Assembly (NCBI GenBank): GCA_023390155.1
Contig: JAEWDJ010000481.1
Location: 1 to 5,869 of the forward strand
DNA length: 5,869 bases
Direction: 5' to 3'
DNA from: Actinomycetes bacterium
GTDB taxonomy: Bacteria > Actinomycetota > Actinomycetes > Actinomycetales > Microbacteriaceae
Shown here in pieces: positions 1 to 5,320 of the stretch; the stretch's first letter is position 1; every line of letters begins with the position of its first letter. The position numbers were made by a program, and so were the translations under genes. Under the pieces are notes generated by a model. The model saw nothing but the letters and a program-made list of their open reading frames with translations. It was not told the origin of the DNA and searched no databases.

Positions 1-782
1 GGCGCGCCCTCCTCCGGCAGCCAGACCCCCGCCTCCCGCAGCGCGCCGGCCGCATCGGCCAGCACGGCGTCCGGGCGACCGTCGGCGAGGATCCCGCCGT
101 CGGCGGCCAGCACGATGACCCGGTCGACCAGCTCGCGCCAGACCGCGACCCGGTGCTCGACCACGACGAGCGTGGCGCCGGTGCGGTCGAGGGCCGCGGC
201 GACGGCGTCGCGCACCTCGTGCACGCCCTCCGGGTCGAGGTTGGCGGTCGGCTCGTCGAGGAGCAGCAGCCCCGGTCGCATGGCGAGCAGCCCGGCGAGG
301 GCGAGCCGCTGCTTCTGGCCGCCGGAGAGCCGGGAGGTCGGATGGTCGAGCGGCACGTCGAGTCCCACCGCGTCGAGCGCGTGCCGCACCCGCGGCCAGA
401 TCTCGTCCCGGGGGACGCCGAGGTTCTCGCAGGCGAAGGCGACGTCGTCGCCGACGCGCGCGAGGATGACCTGGGCGTCCGGATCCTGCAGCAGCAATCC
501 GGCGGCGCCACGCGCGCGGGCCGGATCCTCTCCGCCGATCGCGAGCGCGCCCTCCCGCTCACCGTCGTCGTCGCCCCCGAGCACGCCGGCCAGCCCGGCG
601 AGCACCGTGCTTTTACCGGCACCCGACGCGCCGAGCAGGAGCACCCGCTCCCCCGGCTCGATGCGCAGGCTCAGCTCGCGGACGGCCCAGGCGGACCGCC
701 CGGAGTAGCGCCAGCCCCAGCCGTCGACCCGAACGGCGGCCGGGGCCGGCAGTCCCCGGGTCCTGTCTCCCGCGATGGTCAG
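1..782 (-). CDS. ykoD: ECF transporter ATP-binding protein (YkoD/EcfA type), partial at left edge
   Basis: This is the ABC ATPase that energises an energy-coupling-factor importer, probably for the thiamine precursor hydroxymethylpyrimidine or thiamine, acting at the cytoplasmic face of the membrane. Counting from a CTG at 782, 260 codons are visible. Walker A is GASGAGKST at residues 51-59, the Q-loop is LLLQDPDAQ at 96-104, the ABC signature LSGGQKQR is at 152-159, Walker B LLLLDEPT is at 172-179, the D-loop NLD is at 181-183 and the switch histidine is H210 in VVVEHR. All catalytic motifs of one complete nucleotide-binding domain are intact. The reading frame is still open at base 1. YkoD proteins often carry two such domains, so a second one may follow outside the window; this is not visible. 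The gene follows ykoE on the same strand and shares its riboswitch leader. The start is uncertain: no ATG, GTG or TTG lies between the ykoE stop and a GTG just before Walker A. The CTG at 782-780 overlaps the ykoE TGA in a CTGA arrangement. The next upstream candidate is a GTG at 860, inside ykoE. Confidence 0.88.
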   Translation of the reverse strand, partial: MTIAGDRTRGLPAPAAVRVDGWGWRYSGRSAWAVRELSLRIEPGERVLLLGASGAGKSTVLAGLAGVLGGDDDGEREGALAIGGEDPARARGAAGLLLQDPDAQVILARVGDDVAFACENLGVPRDEIWPRVRHALDAVGLDVPLDHPTSRLSGGQKQRLALAGLLAMRPGLLLLDEPTANLDPEGVHEVRDAVAAALDRTGATLVVVEHRVAVWRELVDRVIVLAADGGILADGRPDAVLADAAGALREAGVWLPEEGA

Positions 783-1399
783 ACCCGTCCCGTCGCCTCG
801 CGCCCCGCCGCGAAGCGGCTGAGGGCACCGGTCTTCGCCAGAGCCCGCACGAGCAGCCACGACAGGAGTCCGGCGATCGCGGCGCCCGAGACCGTCGTCG
901 TGATCGTGTAGACGACTGCGAACTCGGGCTTCGCTCCCGGGTACCAGTAGAGGAGGTCGAGGACGGACTCGGCGAGACCGGCTCCCGCGCCGGCGAGGAT
1001 GGCCGGCACGAGCTTCCAGTTCGCGTAGAGGAACAGCGCGAAGACGATCTCGGCGCCGAGTCCCTGCACGAGACCGGAGAGCAGGGTCGCGAAGCCCCAC
1101 TGCGTGCCGATGAGCGCCGAGACGATCGCCGCGACGAGCTCGCCGTACAGCGCGGCGCCCGGCTTGCGGATGATGAGCGCGGTGAGCACGCCCGCGAACA
1201 GCCAGGGGCCGTTGAGGAGGCCCTGGAAGCCGGGCAGCACGGCGCTGACCGGGCCGGAGATCGGGTTCTGGACCTGGCCCCAGACCCAGAAGACGACGCC
1301 GGCGGCGACGGCGACGACACTGGCGACGACGATGTCGACGACGCGCCAGCGGAGGACGCGAGCCGGTCGCGTCTCGGACGAGGTGATGGTTGCGTGCAC
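779..1399 (-). CDS. ykoE: ECF transporter S component, YkoE family (thiamine/HMP uptake)
   Basis: This is an integral membrane substrate-binding (S) subunit of an ECF importer, 206 aa, of the YkoE family associated with hydroxymethylpyrimidine/thiamine import. After a short polar N-terminus come hydrophobic segments at about 20-40, 66-78, 84-98, 103-126, 130-150 and 162-187, giving roughly six membrane segments as expected for S components. Recognisable family stretches are FWVWGQ (37-42), the QGLLNGPW region (59-66), ALYGE (83-87), GAEIVF (115-120) and LYWYPG (150-155). The family assignment is from sequence resemblance. The substrate is inferred from the family and from the TPP riboswitch directly upstream. 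The GTG at 1399 is preferred because GAAAGG (1414-1409) lies 9 nt upstream. A TTG at 1423 would add eight residues but lies in the loop of the regulatory hairpin with no ribosome binding site. The stop TGA at 781-779 overlaps the apparent start of the ATPase gene, suggesting translational coupling. Confidence 0.9.
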   Translation of the reverse strand: MHATITSSETRPARVLRWRVVDIVVASVVAVAAGVVFWVWGQVQNPISGPVSAVLPGFQGLLNGPWLFAGVLTALIIRKPGAALYGELVAAIVSALIGTQWGFATLLSGLVQGLGAEIVFALFLYANWKLVPAILAGAGAGLAESVLDLLYWYPGAKPEFAVVYTITTTVSGAAIAGLLSWLLVRALAKTGALSRFAAGREATGRV

Positions 1400-1403
1400 T
1401 GTT

Positions 1404-1434
1404 CGTGCCCTTTCGCTAGACAAAAGAGGGCACG
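1404..1434 (-). promoter_or_regulatory. Ribosome-binding-site sequestering hairpin (TPP riboswitch expression platform)
   Basis: In the minus-strand RNA, CGUGCCCU (1434-1427) is perfectly complementary to AGGGCACG (1411-1404), giving an 8-bp stem with a 15-nt loop. The AGG of the ykoE ribosome binding site (1411-1409) is inside the 3' arm. The 5' arm shares CGUG with UCCCGUG (1437-1431), which can instead pair over 7 bp with CACGGGA (1535-1529) at the 5' end of the aptamer. The two pairings exclude each other. This fits a translational OFF switch, in which TPP binding captures the 5' segment in the aptamer and frees the hairpin to hide the ribosome binding site. No U-tract follows the stem, so a transcription terminator is less likely. 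Pairings were read directly from the sequence; the mechanism is inferred. Confidence 0.7.
1409..1414 (-). promoter_or_regulatory. Ribosome binding site of ykoE
   Basis: GAAAGG reads 5' to 3' on the minus strand and is separated by 9 nt from the GTG start at 1399. It decides for the GTG rather than the TTG at 1423, and it is partly buried in the hairpin at 1404-1434. Confidence 0.6.
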
Positions 1435-1448
1435 GGATTCAGAGATGG

Positions 1449-1535
1449 CCTCCCTGCGCTGGCATGATCCAGATCAGGTTCGACGGTCGAAGCTTGGAGA
1501 AGCTTCCTCTCAGCCCGGCTCACCGGACTCCCGTG
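1449..1535 (-). ncRNA. TPP (thiamine pyrophosphate) riboswitch aptamer
   Basis: Read on the minus strand, the hallmark elements of the THI box appear in order. A CGGGAG 5' segment (about 1533-1528) is followed by a P3-like stem CCGG/CCGG (1526-1523 with 1518-1515). Then come the conserved CUGAGA (1513-1508) and the pyrophosphate-sensor arm ACCUGAUCUGGAU (1479-1467), with AUGCCAGCG (1465-1457) and AGGGA (1455-1451) behind it. The CUGG/CCAG stem of the sensor arm is intact. Between CUGAGA and CCUGAUC there is an insertion containing an inverted repeat with two AAGCUU sequences. A conventional extended P1 is not obvious, because the bases outside CGGGAG and GGGA do not pair well. The aptamer lies about 110-50 nt upstream of the ykoE GTG, so it controls the thiamine-precursor transport operon. 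The TPP aptamer motif is established knowledge; the match here is by eye. Confidence 0.95.
1489..1506 (-). repeat. Inverted repeat inside the TPP aptamer (optional stem)
   Basis: GAAGCUU (1506-1500) and AAGCUUC (1495-1489) form a perfect 7-bp stem with a four-base loop CUCC (1499-1496) in the minus-strand RNA. Its position after CUGAGA matches the variable P3a-type insertion of TPP aptamers. The loop CUCC could alternatively pair with GGAG (1531-1528), which is where the P2 partner is expected, so two folds compete on paper. Confidence 0.5.
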
Positions 1536-1544
1536 TTCGCGATC

Positions 1545-1550
1545 AGTCTA
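1545..1550 (-). promoter_or_regulatory. Candidate -10 element of the ykoE leader
   Basis: TAGACT on the minus strand fits the actinobacterial TANNNT -10 pattern. It would place the transcription start near 1538-1536, immediately at the 5' end of the TPP aptamer. No convincing -35 hexamer is seen 16-18 nt further upstream. The element lies in the 38-nt gap after the stop of the upstream GerW-family gene, so read-through from that gene is an alternative. Confidence 0.45.
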
Positions 1551-1573
1551 GTGCGTGCGCACCGTCTCTCGCG

Positions 1574-1903
1574 CTACTTCTTGAGGGCGCGGATGACACG
1601 CGACCACGCGTGCCCGGCGACCCAGACGAAGGGGATGCCGACCGCGAGCAGGGTGATCAGGTTGGGGCGGAACCGCACGCCCGCGGCGTCGCTGACATAG
1701 GCGCCGAACGGGATGGCCACCCCGCCTCCGCCTGCTCCGCCCGGGGCGTCCTCCCCCTCCGCCGCGGTCCCGGCGCCGAAGCCGAACTGCACGGCGGCCA
1801 CGGGGACGACGGTCGTGCCGTCGATCACGACCGGCTCGCCGTAGACGGACTTGATACCGGAGGAGCTGATGGTCTCGGCGAGTTTGAGCGAGATGTTGGT
1901 CAT
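1574..1903 (-). CDS. GerW/YtfJ-family protein
   Basis: This 109-aa protein resembles the GerW (YtfJ) sporulation-protein family. It has an N-terminal helix, then YGEPVVIDG (21-29), the TTVVPVAAVQFGFGAG stretch (30-45), a Gly-rich loop (50-61) and VAIPFGAYV (62-70). These correspond to the family's repeated pattern of a 'G-P' turn, a 'V-P-V' strand, a 'G-F-G' strand and a Gly-rich segment. A hydrophobic stretch at about 80-100 (PNLITLL to GHAW) may be a membrane anchor, followed by a basic tail. In Bacillus the family is named for a spore germination role. Homologues are common in non-sporulating actinobacteria, where the role is unknown to me, so no function is assigned. The start ATG at 1903 is preceded by GGTGAGG only 2 nt away, a very short spacing, and by a -10-like TACGGT ending 6 nt upstream. 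The next gene on the right is divergent. Confidence 0.75.
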   Translation of the reverse strand: MTNISLKLAETISSSGIKSVYGEPVVIDGTTVVPVAAVQFGFGAGTAAEGEDAPGGAGGGGVAIPFGAYVSDAAGVRFRPNLITLLAVGIPFVWVAGHAWSRVIRALKK

Positions 1904-1909
1904 GCCCTC

Positions 1910-1915
1910 ACCGTA
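1910..1915 (-). promoter_or_regulatory. Candidate -10 element of the GerW-family gene (possibly leaderless)
   Basis: TACGGT on the minus strand matches TANNNT and ends 6 nt before the ATG at 1903, so transcription could begin at or next to the start codon. No good -35 hexamer was found. The overlapping GGTGAGG could instead act as a poorly spaced ribosome binding site. Confidence 0.3.
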
Positions 1916-1995
1916 CCCGCCGGGCTCCCAGCATGACCAGGGCGGTTCGCAGGCTCCTCCCGGCGTTCGCGGCGGGTTCTCAGCGGGTGTCCCGG

Positions 1996-2001
1996 AATAA
2001 T
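1996..2001 (+). promoter_or_regulatory. Candidate -10 element of the EEP-family gene (possibly leaderless)
   Basis: AATAAT differs from TATAAT at one position and is a conspicuous AT-rich island in otherwise GC-rich DNA. It ends 7 nt before the GTG at 2009, placing the expected transcription start on the start codon. No ribosome binding site is seen between it and the GTG. A -35 element is not recognisable. Confidence 0.35.
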
Positions 2002-2008
2002 CGTCCGA

Positions 2009-2926
2009 GTGTCACCGCTCCGCTCCCGCCGCCGCCCCCGAGGGGTGCTGACGGGGCTCGCGGCGCTCGCGGTGACGGCCCTGCTGCTCTGGCACGGGAT
2101 GCTCCCCGACATCGGCGGCTCGGCCTCCCTGCTCGAGTCTTTCCTGCCGTGGGCGGCGGCGCTCATCGCCCTGCTCGGCCTCTCGGCCCTGTTCCGGCTC
2201 TCCCTGTTCGCCGGCCTCGGGGTGGCGGCCGCCGCGGCCGTGTGGTGGTCGCTGTTCGGCGCGGCCCTGCTCCCCTCGGCCACCATCGGCGCGCCCGCCT
2301 TCACGGTGGTGAGCGAGAACATCCGCGCCGGTAACCCCGATGCGGCCCGGATCGCGCGGGACCTGGCCGGGCGCTCCCCCGACCTGATCGCCCTGCAGGA
2401 GCTCGACGACGGCACGCGCGACGCGGTGGCGGGCGTGCTCGACGCCGACTATCCGTATCGCGCGGTCGTCGGGACGGTCGGGCTGTGGAGCACGCACCCG
2501 CTCCACGACGAGCAGCGCCTCGACCTCGGCCTCGGCTGGGACCGCGCGCTGAGCGTGGATGTCGACACGCCGGGCGGGACGACGCGCGTGTACGCCGTGC
2601 ACCTCGCGTCGGTGCGGCCGGGCGCGAGCGCCACCCGCGACGAGATGCTGCGGGAGCTCGGGGAGACGGTCGCGGCGGACGATGCGGCACGACTGCTGGT
2701 GGTCGGCGACTTCAACACCGCCACGACGGATCGCACACTCGCCCCGCTGCTCGCCTCGGTGAGCGAGAAGCCCGACAGCGAGCTGGGCCTCGGCTTCACC
2801 TGGCCCGCCGCGTTCCCCGCCGCGCGCCTCGACCACGCCTTCGTGCGCGGGCTCTCCACCGTGAGCAGCACCGTCCTGCCCGAGAACGGGAGCGACCACC
2901 GCGGGATCGAGGTCGGGCTGCGCTAG
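2009..2926 (+). CDS. Membrane-anchored endonuclease/exonuclease/phosphatase (EEP) family protein
   Basis: This 305-aa protein has a basic N-terminus, three predicted membrane segments (about 14-32, 46-62 and 66-88) and then an EEP (exonuclease III/DNase I-like) domain at about 97-304. Active-site motifs of the superfamily are all present: SENI with N104, LQEL with E131, the VHL histidine H198, GDFN with D234 and N236, FTWP at 263-266, RLDHAFV with D275 at 273-279, and the terminal SDHRGI with D296 and H297. The family performs metal-dependent phosphodiester hydrolysis on nucleic acids, sphingomyelin or phosphoinositides. The substrate here cannot be told from sequence. The three-helix N-terminus with the catalytic domain after it is a common actinobacterial layout, and the domain is inferred to lie outside the membrane. 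The GTG at 2009 is chosen because the hydrophobic segments follow it at once and AATAAT sits 7 nt upstream; there is no good ribosome binding site. The gene converges on dinB, with 17 nt between the two stop codons. Confidence 0.88.
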   Translation: MSPLRSRRRPRGVLTGLAALAVTALLLWHGMLPDIGGSASLLESFLPWAAALIALLGLSALFRLSLFAGLGVAAAAAVWWSLFGAALLPSATIGAPAFTVVSENIRAGNPDAARIARDLAGRSPDLIALQELDDGTRDAVAGVLDADYPYRAVVGTVGLWSTHPLHDEQRLDLGLGWDRALSVDVDTPGGTTRVYAVHLASVRPGASATRDEMLRELGETVAADDAARLLVVGDFNTATTDRTLAPLLASVSEKPDSELGLGFTWPAAFPAARLDHAFVRGLSTVSSTVLPENGSDHRGIEVGLR

Positions 2927-2953
2927 TCGCTGGTCATGCGGCGCTAGTCGCTG
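2920..2953. repeat. 13-bp direct repeat at the convergent gene ends
   Basis: GCGCTAGTCGCTG occurs at 2920-2932 and again at 2941-2953, separated by 8 bp. The first copy holds the TAG stop of the EEP gene on the plus strand. The second copy holds the TAG stop of dinB on the minus strand, where its CTAG core is read in reverse. The repeat may reflect a small tandem duplication that set the present gene boundary. No strong terminator stem is seen in the gap. Confidence 0.85.
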
Positions 2954-4230
2954 ACCCAACGCGGGTTGCGGCCGTCCTTCGCCTCCTCGTCGGCCTCCTG
3001 CGTGCGCCGCACGAGCGAGGCCGGGCCGATCGTCCCCCGCCCGAACCGGGCGCTCACCGCGTCGAGCGCGCGCTCGGTCTCGCGCCACTCCTCGTCCGGG
3101 TCCCACAGCGCGAGGGCGTCCCCGCCCGCATCCAGCAGCTGCTCGGCGCGCACCCCGATGAGGCGGATGGGCGTGGCACGCAGGTCGAGCTCGAGCGCCT
3201 CGAAGATCTGCCAGGCCTCCTCGAAGAGCCGGCGCCCGACGTTCGTGGGTTCGGCGAGCGTGCGCGACCGCGTGATGGTGCGGAAGTCGGAGAACCGCAC
3301 CTTGATGGCGACCGTGCGCCCCTCCAGGCCGTGGCGCCGCAAGCGTTCGCCCACCCGGCCGGAGAGCCGCAGCAGCTCGCGGCGGAGCGTGTCCGCGTCG
3401 TCCACGTCGACGCCGAAGGTGTTCTCGTGGCCGACGCTCTTCTCGCGTGACTCCGTGACGACGCGGCGCGCGTCCCGGCCGTTCGCGAGGTCATGGAGGC
3501 GTCGCGCGCCGGCGTCGCCGACCGCGCGCTGCAGCACCGCGATCGGGGCGTCCGCCAGGTCGGCGACCGTGCGCATCCCCATCCGCTCCAGCGACGCCTG
3601 GGTGCTCGCGCCCACACCCCACAGCGCCCCGACCGGCAGCGGGCGCAGGTAGGCGAGGGTCTCGGAGGGCGGGATGACCAGCAGGCCGTCGGGCTTCGCC
3701 CGCCCCGACGCGAGCTTGGCCATGAACTTGGTTCCGGCGACGCCGACCGAGCAGGTCAGCCCGGTCTCCTCCACCACCCTCGCCCGGATGAGCTCGGCGA
3801 TGCGCCGCGGCGAGCCGAGGAGGCGGCGTGCGCCGGCCACGTCGAGGAACGCCTCGTCGATGCTGAGCGGCTCCACCAGCGGCGTGACCTCGTGGAAGAT
3901 CTCCATGACCCGGCGGGAGTACTCGGTGTACTTCTGGTAGTGCGGAGGGAGGATGATCGCCGTCGGGCACAGCCGCAGCGCCTGCGACATCGGCATGGCA
4001 CTGCGGACGCCGAAGCGGCGGGCCTCGTACGTGGCGCTCGTCACCACGCCGCGGCCGCCGGCGTGGCCGACGATCGCCGGCTTGCCCCGTGCGTCGGGCC
4101 GGTCGAGCAGCTCGACGGAGGCGAAGAACGCGTCCATGTCGACGTGCAGCACCGTCGCCGCGGAGTCGTCGACCTCCGCGGTCGTCACCCGCCGATCGCA
4201 GCCGTCCGCCCGTCCCACACCCTCCAGCAT
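2944..4230 (-). CDS. dinB: DNA polymerase IV (Y-family translesion polymerase)
   Basis: This is an error-prone Y-family polymerase that extends past damaged template bases, 428 aa from the chosen ATG. The palm motif HVDMDAFFASVE (29-40) carries the metal ligand D31 and the probable steric-gate F36. The YEARRFGVRSAMP segment (68-80) is typical. LSIDEAFLDV (122-131) supplies D125 and E126, and SVGVAGTKFMAKLAS (161-175) follows. A helix-hairpin-helix thumb region spans about 197-228 (LWGVG). The little finger begins near the KSVGHE motif and runs to about 370. ALALW at 372-376 (bases 3117-3103) occupies the place where DinB proteins carry a QLxLF-type sliding-clamp motif; it lacks the glutamine. 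A charged tail follows. The frame is open further upstream, but an ATG at 4323 would overlap the divergent reductase gene and add residues unlike DinB. The GTG at 4218 is an alternative start. No LexA-type box is visible in the 43-nt intergenic gap. Confidence 0.93.
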   Translation of the reverse strand: MLEGVGRADGCDRRVTTAEVDDSAATVLHVDMDAFFASVELLDRPDARGKPAIVGHAGGRGVVTSATYEARRFGVRSAMPMSQALRLCPTAIILPPHYQKYTEYSRRVMEIFHEVTPLVEPLSIDEAFLDVAGARRLLGSPRRIAELIRARVVEETGLTCSVGVAGTKFMAKLASGRAKPDGLLVIPPSETLAYLRPLPVGALWGVGASTQASLERMGMRTVADLADAPIAVLQRAVGDAGARRLHDLANGRDARRVVTESREKSVGHENTFGVDVDDADTLRRELLRLSGRVGERLRRHGLEGRTVAIKVRFSDFRTITRSRTLAEPTNVGRRLFEEAWQIFEALELDLRATPIRLIGVRAEQLLDAGGDALALWDPDEEWRETERALDAVSARFGRGTIGPASLVRRTQEADEEAKDGRNPRWVSD

Positions 4231-4260
4231 GCCACCGTCCGCCGACAGCGCCGACGCGGG

Positions 4261-4266
4261 TAGCGT
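4261..4266 (+). promoter_or_regulatory. Candidate -10 element of the aldo/keto reductase gene (possibly leaderless)
   Basis: TAGCGT fits TANNNT and ends 7 nt before the ATG at 4274, the same spacing as at the EEP gene. GTGAGG lies only 3 nt before the ATG, too close for a good ribosome binding site, so a leaderless transcript is plausible. No -35 consensus was recognised. Confidence 0.35.
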
Positions 4267-4273
4267 GAGGCCC

Positions 4274-5278
4274 ATGGAATTCAGATACCTCGGCAACTCC
4301 GGGCTCAAGATCTCGGAGATCATCTACGGAAACTGGCTGACCCACGCCTCCCAGGTCGAGAACGACACCGCCACGCGCAGCGTGCGGGCGGCGCTCGACG
4401 CGGGGATCACCACCTTCGACACCGCCGATGCCTACGCGAACACCGCCGCGGAGAAGGTGCTCGGCGACGCCCTCAAGGGCGAGCGCCGCGCCTCCCTCGA
4501 GATCTTCACGAAGGTCTACTGGCCGACGGGGCCGAAGGGCCACAACGACGTCGGGCTGTCGCGCAAGCACATCCTGGAGTCGATCGACGGCTCGCTCGAG
4601 CGCCTCGGCACCGACTACGTCGACCTCTACCAGGCGCACCGGTACGACTCCGAGACGCCGCTGGAGGAGACGATGCAGGCGTTCGCCGACATCGTCCGCG
4701 CGGGCAAGGCGCTCTACATCGGCGTGAGCGAGTGGACCGCGGACCAGCTGCGCGCCGGCCACGCGCTCGCCCGCGACCTCGGTTTCCAGCTCATCTCGAA
4801 CCAGCCGCAGTACTCGATGCTCTGGCGCGTCATCGAGCAGGAGGTCGTGCCCGCCTCGGCCGAGCTCGGCATCTCCCAGATCGTCTGGTCGCCGGTCGCG
4901 CAGGGCGTGCTCACCGGCAAGTACCTGCCGGGCGAGCAGCCGCCGGCCGACAGCCGCGCCGCCGACGAGAAGGGCGGCGCGAACGCGATCAAGGGCTTCC
5001 TGCGCGACGAGGTGCTGACCGCCGTGCAGCGTCTGAGGCCCATCGCCGACGAGCTCGGGATCACGATAGCGCAGCTCGCCGTCGCCTGGGTGCTTCAGAA
5101 CCCGAACGTGGCCGGCGCGATCGTCGGGGCCTCGCGCCCCGAGCAGGTCGAGTCGAACGCCGCCGCCGCGGGCATCCGCCTCTCGGGCGACGTGCTCGCC
5201 CGGATCGACGAGGCCGTCGGCGACGTGGCCGAGACCGACCCGGCGCAGACCGTCTCGCCCGCGAAGCGCCCGGCCTGA
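4274..5278 (+). CDS. Aldo/keto reductase
   Basis: This 334-aa NAD(P)H-dependent oxidoreductase of the aldo/keto reductase superfamily has a cytosolic (beta/alpha)8-barrel and reduces carbonyl groups. The N-terminal barrel plug RYLGNSGLKISEI (4-16) is followed by FDTADAY, holding catalytic D49 and Y54. The catalytic lysine is K80 in FTKVYW and the histidine is H122 in YQAHRYD, so the tetrad is complete. Further family stretches are YIGVSEW, SNQPQYSM, WSPVAQGVLTGKY and, near the C-terminus, the NADP-contacting IVGASRPEQVESN. The overall sequence looks closest to the potassium-channel beta-subunit-like (AKR6/YghZ-type) branch, but the physiological substrate cannot be deduced. The ATG at 4274 is chosen because the family N-terminus begins exactly there. 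An upstream extension in frame would run through antisense of dinB. It diverges from dinB (43 nt apart) and converges on the unidentified gene to the right (23 nt apart). Confidence 0.92.
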   Translation: MEFRYLGNSGLKISEIIYGNWLTHASQVENDTATRSVRAALDAGITTFDTADAYANTAAEKVLGDALKGERRASLEIFTKVYWPTGPKGHNDVGLSRKHILESIDGSLERLGTDYVDLYQAHRYDSETPLEETMQAFADIVRAGKALYIGVSEWTADQLRAGHALARDLGFQLISNQPQYSMLWRVIEQEVVPASAELGISQIVWSPVAQGVLTGKYLPGEQPPADSRAADEKGGANAIKGFLRDEVLTAVQRLRPIADELGITIAQLAVAWVLQNPNVAGAIVGASRPEQVESNAAAAGIRLSGDVLARIDEAVGDVAETDPAQTVSPAKRPA

Positions 5279-5290
5279 CCGTCCGCCGCC

Positions 5291-5320
5291 GGTGTCCACG
5301 CTCAGACGAGGGCGGACACC
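5291..5320. terminator. Possible weak bidirectional terminator (inverted repeat)
   Basis: GGTGTCC (5291-5297) and GGACACC (5314-5320) form a perfect 7-bp stem with a 16-nt loop, straddling the ends of two convergent genes. A competing pair, GTCCGCC (5281-5287) with GGCGGAC (5311-5317), overlaps it. No T-tract follows on either strand and the repeat extends into the minus-strand coding end, so the terminator role is only a possibility. Confidence 0.3.

Noticed and set aside
613..1320. Ser/Arg-rich open frame on the minus strand overlapping ykoE and the ATPase start.
   Set aside because: It is an out-of-frame shadow of ykoE. The Ser/Arg bias is typical of a shifted frame in GC-rich DNA.
1404..1434. 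Intrinsic transcription terminator in the riboswitch leader.
   Set aside because: The stem is not followed by a U-tract and its 3' arm covers the ribosome binding site, so translational control is the better reading.
2012..3106. 364-codon open frame on the minus strand opposite the EEP gene.
   Set aside because: Low-complexity Arg/Gly/Glu/His composition and no motifs. The plus strand carries an intact EEP active site.
4231..4273. SOS (LexA) box between dinB and the reductase.
   Set aside because: No CGAAC-N4-GTTCG-like palindrome was found by eye on either side.
4231..4323. N-terminal extension of DinB to an ATG at 4323.
   Set aside because: It would run antisense through the first codons of the aldo/keto reductase, and its residues are just the reverse reading of that conserved N-terminus.
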